10,499 bases of DNA from an uncultured Ruminococcus sp. (GTDB lineage: Bacteria > Bacillota > Clostridia > Oscillospirales > Ruminococcaceae), in assembly GCA_945835085.1 (NCBI GenBank), contig CAMAIG010000025.1, positions 1-10,499 on the forward strand. The letters are read 5' to 3'. Both the position numbers and the translations under genes were made by a program. Each line of letters begins with the position of its first letter. Within the stretch, counting starts at the first letter, position 1. Below the pieces are notes generated by a model that saw only the letters and a program-made list of their open reading frames with translations, ran no database searches and was not told where the DNA came from. Below, in pieces: positions 6,886-10,499 of the stretch.

Positions 6886-7686
6886 GTGGACAAACATACT
6901 CTTATTGAAAGGATAAACGATCTCAGGCATCGCGGCAAAAAGTGCAGTACCAACTGTTTTTATAGCTTTGCTCAGTCTGACAAGACAGAATGGGAGGTCT
7001 TTTCCTCCTCCGAAACCCTTATCATTATCAATGAGGAGAATATGACCTTTCGTGTATGGTTTTATTCAACAGACCCCGAAGATCTGTCACAGGCTTTGAA
7101 AAATTGCTTTCCCGAAAAAGAGCTTGTGGCTGAGATCACCTCAAAAGCTCCCGACACGATGAAGAATGAGCTTTTGAATGGCGGGTTTTATGAATTGGCA
7201 CGAATGCAGCGCTTTTCAAATGGGAAGATCTCGGATATCCTTTCCGAAAGCAGTATTGCAGCTAAGTATGAGGATAATTCGATACCAAAGGCTGCCGTAT
7301 TATCCGACGCAGAAGATATCTATGATTTTATGTGGGGTGTTTTTGATACAAGGATAAGCCATCTGCCCGATAAAAAGCAGCTGTGTGAGGCTGTGGAAAA
7401 TGGTGAGTTTACTGTTTACAGAAACGGTTCTTCCCGATTGACCGCTCTTTTGCAGGCGGCTGTTTCAAAAAAAAGCTTTTATATCAATCAGGTGATAAAT
7501 AAGGACGACAGCCGTATCATTCATGCCATAATGATATCAAAATTAAAGGAATATATTCACAGCGGCGGAGAATATGTTTATTCATGGATAGAGGACACAA
7601 ACATTCCGTCTTTGAAATTTCATGCCAAATATGGTCTGAAGCCTGATGGATTATGGAATGTTGTATATGTCAGGAGCAAAAAGTGA
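6886..7686 (+). CDS. Divergent GNAT-type acyltransferase
   Basis: A 266-aa protein of unassigned function. The C-terminal third carries a GNAT signature end, YSWIEDTNIPSLKFHAKYGLKPDGLWNVVYVR (232-263), equivalent to the N-x-x-x-x-x-x-Y/F-x-x-x-GF block and final strand. The N-terminal half (FRVWFYSTD, LLNGGFYELARMQRF) may be a second, decayed GNAT-like half. The acyl-CoA loop motif Q/R-x-x-G-x-G/A, expected after QVINKDD (202-208), is not seen, so donor binding may be altered. GTG 6886 is the start: AAGGAG (6873-6878) is 7 nt upstream, and the ATG at 6884 that overlaps it is out of frame and runs into a stop after ten codons. Its last codon overlaps the start of the next gene. It could acylate a product of the pathway or load a carrier. 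Confidence 0.72.
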   Translation: MDKHTLIERINDLRHRGKKCSTNCFYSFAQSDKTEWEVFSSSETLIIINEENMTFRVWFYSTDPEDLSQALKNCFPEKELVAEITSKAPDTMKNELLNGGFYELARMQRFSNGKISDILSESSIAAKYEDNSIPKAAVLSDAEDIYDFMWGVFDTRISHLPDKKQLCEAVENGEFTVYRNGSSRLTALLQAAVSKKSFYINQVINKDDSRIIHAIMISKLKEYIHSGGEYVYSWIEDTNIPSLKFHAKYGLKPDGLWNVVYVRSKK

Positions 7687-8351
7687 AGGAATATAAAATT
7701 GGTTCAACAACGGTATTTTCTTTTGACTGGGATTATATCAGCTCCCATTGCTATATGATAGCAGGAGAGAAAAATGTTATTCTGATAGATCCTGTTCTGA
7801 CCGATGAAACGGAGAAGGCTTTTAAAAGCATATCCGAAAAGCATATCCATGTCATACTCACTCACGAGCATTTCGATCATATAAACGGCGTTCCTCTGCT
7901 TAGAAAAATATGCACCGCGACAGTATACTGCAATAATGTATGCTCCGAAAAAATCAAAATGCCTTCAAAAAATCTATCCGATAAAGCAGATGTTATCGCA
8001 ATGTTTGATAAGACCGCTGTGCATGGAAATGTTCAGCCCTTCTGCTGTGAAGCGGATATCTGCTTTGAGAATGAATATTCATTTTCTGTCGGGGGGCATT
8101 TCATTAAAATGATAACGACCCCCGGGCATACCGACGGAAGCATTTGCGTTATCCTTGATAATGAATTATTATTCAGCGGTGATTCATTGCTTGATACTCC
8201 AACGATCACACGGCTTCCCGGAGGAAGCAAAAAAGATTTTCAGAATATTACCCTGCCCTTTTTCCGCTCTCTGACCGAAAATATCAGAATGGTTTTTCCC
8301 GGCCATGGAAGCCCCGGTACTATGGAGCAGCTTCTGAAAATAAACACCTAA
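7683..8351 (+). CDS. Metallo-beta-lactamase-fold hydrolase
   Basis: A 222-aa single-domain MBL-fold protein like glyoxalase II and related thioesterases. It has the dinuclear metal set: HEHFDH (61-66), His149 in TTPGHTDGS, Asp167 in LLFSGDSL and His208 in VFPGHGSPG. No signal peptide or membrane segment is seen, so it is cytoplasmic. Glyoxalase II-like enzymes hydrolyse thioesters, so clearing mis-acylated carrier proteins or releasing a product from one is plausible in this operon, but lactone, phosphodiester or other ester substrates cannot be excluded. GTG 7683 is preferred: AGGAG (7672-7676) is 6 nt upstream and the GTGA overlaps the previous stop by 4 nt, a usual coupling arrangement. 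An in-frame ATG at 7653 deeper in the upstream gene has no suitable ribosome binding site. Confidence 0.88.
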   Translation: MKEYKIGSTTVFSFDWDYISSHCYMIAGEKNVILIDPVLTDETEKAFKSISEKHIHVILTHEHFDHINGVPLLRKICTATVYCNNVCSEKIKMPSKNLSDKADVIAMFDKTAVHGNVQPFCCEADICFENEYSFSVGGHFIKMITTPGHTDGSICVILDNELLFSGDSLLDTPTITRLPGGSKKDFQNITLPFFRSLTENIRMVFPGHGSPGTMEQLLKINT

Positions 8352-8356
8352 AAAAT

Positions 8357-8401
8357 CCCGATGCTGTCGGAAAATAATTGACAGCATCGGGTTGTTTTTT
8401 T
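8357..8401. terminator. Bidirectional Rho-independent terminator between convergent genes
   Basis: A perfect 12-bp stem CCCGATGCTGTC (8357-8368) / GACAGCATCGGG (8380-8391) with an 11-nt loop. On the + strand it is followed by TTGTTTTTTT, on the - strand by ATTTTTT (A-run at 8350-8355). It begins 5 nt after the hydrolase stop and ends 5 nt before the stop of the - strand EAL gene, so it can end both transcripts. Confidence 0.93.
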
Positions 8402-8406
8402 ATCAG

Positions 8407-10344
8407 TTATTTTGCGTCGTTTCTTATGCCGAGGAAATACTCTTTTGCAGTGTCGCCGTTTACAGGTCTTGCAAAGCGGAAGCCCTGAATGTAGGAGGTG
8501 CCGATGGTATCCACTATCTGCTCCTGCTTCTCGGTTTCAACGCCCTCGGTAAGTATCTTCACGTTCTGCTTGATGAACGCCTGGGCAATAAACGTGAGGA
8601 TAAAGTATGCCTTTTCGGATTTTTCCGCACTGTAAACAAGAGATTTGTCTATTTTCAGGTACTCAAAGGGAAGCTCTATCATATTGGAAAGGTTTGAGTA
8701 GCCTGTGCCGAAATCGTCCATATAGAATTTTATTCCGAAGTTTCCAAGCTCATTCATCATCATTTTTACATGGCTGAAATTATCTATGATAACGCTTTCG
8801 GTGATCTCTATCCTCAGCTTTTCGGGAGGGATATTATATTTTTGTACGGTTTCGACCACCTTTTCAACGATATCGTTTCGCATTATCTGCTGAACGGAAA
8901 AGTTTATCGAAATGGCTTCAAAGTCGATATTCTCCTTGATAAGCTCCGCAATAAATCGGCAGGATTTATCCAGAACTATTTCGCCCAGACGTACTATAAG
9001 TCCCATCTCTTCGGCTATGGGGATAAATTCGTCGGGATAAATGGGACCTATCTCCGTTTTGTTCAGACGGATAAGAGCCTCGGCTGTGCGGAATTTTCCG
9101 CTTGAAACCTCGTAAATAGGCTGATAGAACAGATCGAAGTTGTTTTCCTCGGAGTTCAGCTCACGCTTTAGTATCTCGGTTATCTCCTTCTTGCGGCGAA
9201 TGTTTGCAAGAGCACTGTCATCGCAGTAACAGATATTCGAGGTCTTGTCCTTCCTTGCACGGTTAGCGCAGTATTCAAGAAGCTCGGTAAGCTGTTCGGC
9301 GGTTTCAGCCTGATCGGGACAGCTCACTGCCGCAAGGCTTATGCTGTAGCTCACAGCGGTATTGTCAAATTCGAATTCCTTTTCAAGCTCCTTATCCATA
9401 GCGGAAATTATGCCCGAAGCCTCCTCGGAGGACATATTATCGAAAATGAAAATAAATTTGTTCTCGGAATAGCGGAAGGAAGGCACTCTCGGCATTACCT
9501 TCTCTAATTTGACTGCCGCAAGGGTGATAAGCTTTCTGTGCTTTGATCTGCCGAAGGCTTCCTTCAGTTCACGGGAGTTGTTGACGTTTATCATCACACA
9601 GCAGAAGCGGGAATTCTTCTGGAGCCGTTTGGAGGCTGCTTCGGCAAAGCTTCGGCTGCCGTAAAAGCCCGTATTGCTGTCGATGTCCACGATATCGGTG
9701 CCCAGGAAAAGGTACATCATGATAAGGGGACCTAGAGCTGCGGTTCCCGTTAGCAGAATGCTTCCTGCCAAAAACTGCACCAGCATTACCATTCCCGAGA
9801 GTATGGGGAAAAATGAAATGAGTATCTTCACCCGGAAGGTAGTTTTTCTGTCGTTTTTAATAGCTGTGTAAATTAACAAAACAGCCACATAAAGCATGAA
9901 AACATAGGTAAGCTTGCTGAGAGGTCCTCTTACATAGCCTGTTTCGTCAAAGCTGAAAAGCAGCTTTGTGAAGGGCGTGGTCAGAACTATTGCAAGGGAA
10001 GGATACAAAGGAATAACAACTGCCTTTGTATAGCGTTTTTTCCAGTCTGAGTCCTCACGCTCGATAATATTAAGAAAGTAGACATAGAATATCGACAGTG
10101 TAACAAACAGCAGTGCAAAATACAGCGAAGTCACGATATAATTGAGCCACACGGGCACTATGCCGTAATGGTTGATAAAAACAGAGGAAAGGATATTGCA
10201 GAATGAGCTGAGCGAAATGGAAAAAGCACAGGCTACGAAGGTCTTTTTCTCGCTGTTCCATTTAGCTATGCTGAGAGAAACGGAGATGCCTATTAACAGA
10301 GATATATACATAGCAATACATTCTGCGGTCACATTGAACGTCAT
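8407..10344 (-). CDS. Seven-TM degenerate-GGDEF / EAL c-di-GMP phosphodiesterase
   Basis: A 645-aa membrane signalling protein. Seven hydrophobic segments lie at about 10-27, 36-57, 65-91, 108-131, 144-162, 172-194 and 203-218, an apparent sensor region I cannot name. A GGDEF domain (about 222-375) follows: the TGFYGSRSF start is typical but the active-site motif is SENKF (293-297) instead of GGDEF, so diguanylate cyclase activity is probably lost. The EAL domain (about 390-640) keeps its catalytic set: EALIR (Glu422), NFS (Asn481), RIEITES (Glu513), MDDFGTGYS (Asp543, Asp544), Lys564 in LKIDKS, Glu600 in LTEGVE and QGFRFARP. It should therefore hydrolyse c-di-GMP. ATG at 10344 has AAGGAG (10360-10355) 10 nt upstream. 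It is transcribed towards the biosynthetic operon from its own promoter; a functional link is not shown. Confidence 0.93.
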   Translation of the reverse strand: MTFNVTAECIAMYISLLIGISVSLSIAKWNSEKKTFVACAFSISLSSFCNILSSVFINHYGIVPVWLNYIVTSLYFALLFVTLSIFYVYFLNIIEREDSDWKKRYTKAVVIPLYPSLAIVLTTPFTKLLFSFDETGYVRGPLSKLTYVFMLYVAVLLIYTAIKNDRKTTFRVKILISFFPILSGMVMLVQFLAGSILLTGTAALGPLIMMYLFLGTDIVDIDSNTGFYGSRSFAEAASKRLQKNSRFCCVMINVNNSRELKEAFGRSKHRKLITLAAVKLEKVMPRVPSFRYSENKFIFIFDNMSSEEASGIISAMDKELEKEFEFDNTAVSYSISLAAVSCPDQAETAEQLTELLEYCANRARKDKTSNICYCDDSALANIRRKKEITEILKRELNSEENNFDLFYQPIYEVSSGKFRTAEALIRLNKTEIGPIYPDEFIPIAEEMGLIVRLGEIVLDKSCRFIAELIKENIDFEAISINFSVQQIMRNDIVEKVVETVQKYNIPPEKLRIEITESVIIDNFSHVKMMMNELGNFGIKFYMDDFGTGYSNLSNMIELPFEYLKIDKSLVYSAEKSEKAYFILTFIAQAFIKQNVKILTEGVETEKQEQIVDTIGTSYIQGFRFARPVNGDTAKEYFLGIRNDAK

Positions 10345-10405
10345 TTTGCATCATCTCCTTAATGCAGCTGTAATTTCATAAAAAAGCTTCTGTTCTTCAC
10401 AATCA

Positions 10406-10435
10406 ATTATACCACTTATTTTCAAATTTTGTCAA
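10406..10435 (-). promoter_or_regulatory. Extended -10 promoter of the EAL-domain gene
   Basis: Read on the - strand: TTGACA (10435-10430), 18-bp spacer, TGGTATAAT (10414-10406), i.e. a consensus -35, an extended -10 TGN and a perfect TATAAT. The leader to the ATG at 10344 is about 55 nt. The -35 box overlaps the edge of the inverted repeat at 10434-10452. Confidence 0.85.
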
Positions 10436-10452
10436 GAAGCCCAAGGCTTCTT
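10434..10452. repeat. Perfect 8-bp inverted repeat at the -35 box
   Basis: AAGAAGCC (10434-10441), 3-nt spacer CAA, GGCTTCTT (10445-10452). It overlaps the first two bases of the TTGACA of the EAL gene promoter. It could be an operator for a regulator, or the hairpin of a terminator for a - strand gene beyond the window; no proper T-tract follows on either strand. Confidence 0.6.
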
Positions 10453-10499
10453 ATATAAAGCACAGGTAATTTTTCTGTTAAATTTTATGTTTTTATATA

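Noticed and set aside
1..10499. CRISPR array, tRNA/rRNA genes, insertion sequence or phage genes
   Set aside because: No regularly spaced direct repeats, tRNA-like cloverleaf, transposase or integrase motif was seen on either strand.

Overview
The window looks like a chromosomal segment from a moderately AT-rich Gram-positive clostridium. I suspect a Ruminococcus-like gut or rumen Oscillospiraceae member, from the AAGGAG-type ribosome binding sites, the canonical TTGACN/TATAAT promoters, the tight gene packing and the DltA/DltC-like pair. That placement is inference; no rRNA or other marker gene is present.

Layout: positions 1-162 are the 3' end of an unrelated gene. An intergenic stretch of about 320 bp follows, holding a hairpin terminator (302-340) and a textbook promoter (TTGACT, 17 bp, TATAAT; 402-430). 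From 485 to 8351, ten genes run on the + strand with only tiny gaps or overlaps, each with its own ribosome binding site, and end at a strong 12-bp-stem terminator (8357-8401). They read as one operon: (1) membrane-anchored polyprenyl-phosphate-type GT2 glycosyltransferase, (2) WecD-like GNAT N-acyltransferase, (3) acyl carrier protein, (4) FabG-like SDR ketoreductase, (5) AAC(3)-family N-acyltransferase, (6) stand-alone adenylation domain, (7) DltC-like carrier protein, (8) KAS III-like ketosynthase with an intact Cys-His-Asn triad, (9) a second, divergent GNAT, (10) metallo-beta-lactamase-fold hydrolase. Convergent to it, on the - strand (10344-8407), is a seven-TM protein with a degenerate GGDEF domain and an intact EAL domain, probably a c-di-GMP phosphodiesterase, with its own extended -10 promoter overlapped by an inverted repeat.

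Working model (inference): gene 6 adenylates a carboxylic acid, probably an amino acid because the Asp that binds the alpha-amino group is kept, and loads it on the gene 7 carrier. The KAS III (gene 8), which lacks the CoA-binding Trp/Arg of E. coli FabH, condenses a carrier-bound chain, the SDR (gene 4) reduces the 3-oxo group, and one or more acyltransferases (genes 2, 5, 9) move the short acyl group to an amine, plausibly an amino sugar. The GT2 enzyme (gene 1) would then place the sugar on a polyprenyl phosphate for export and decoration of a surface glycan. The metallo-hydrolase could clear mis-loaded carriers. The combination resembles the general logic of the viosamine N-acylation genes of Pseudomonas flagellin glycosylation (KAS III + reductase + acyltransferase + glycosyltransferase), but here it adds an adenylation/carrier pair. 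No sugar nucleotide enzyme, aminotransferase, flippase or GT-C transferase is present, so the sugar and export steps must be encoded elsewhere.
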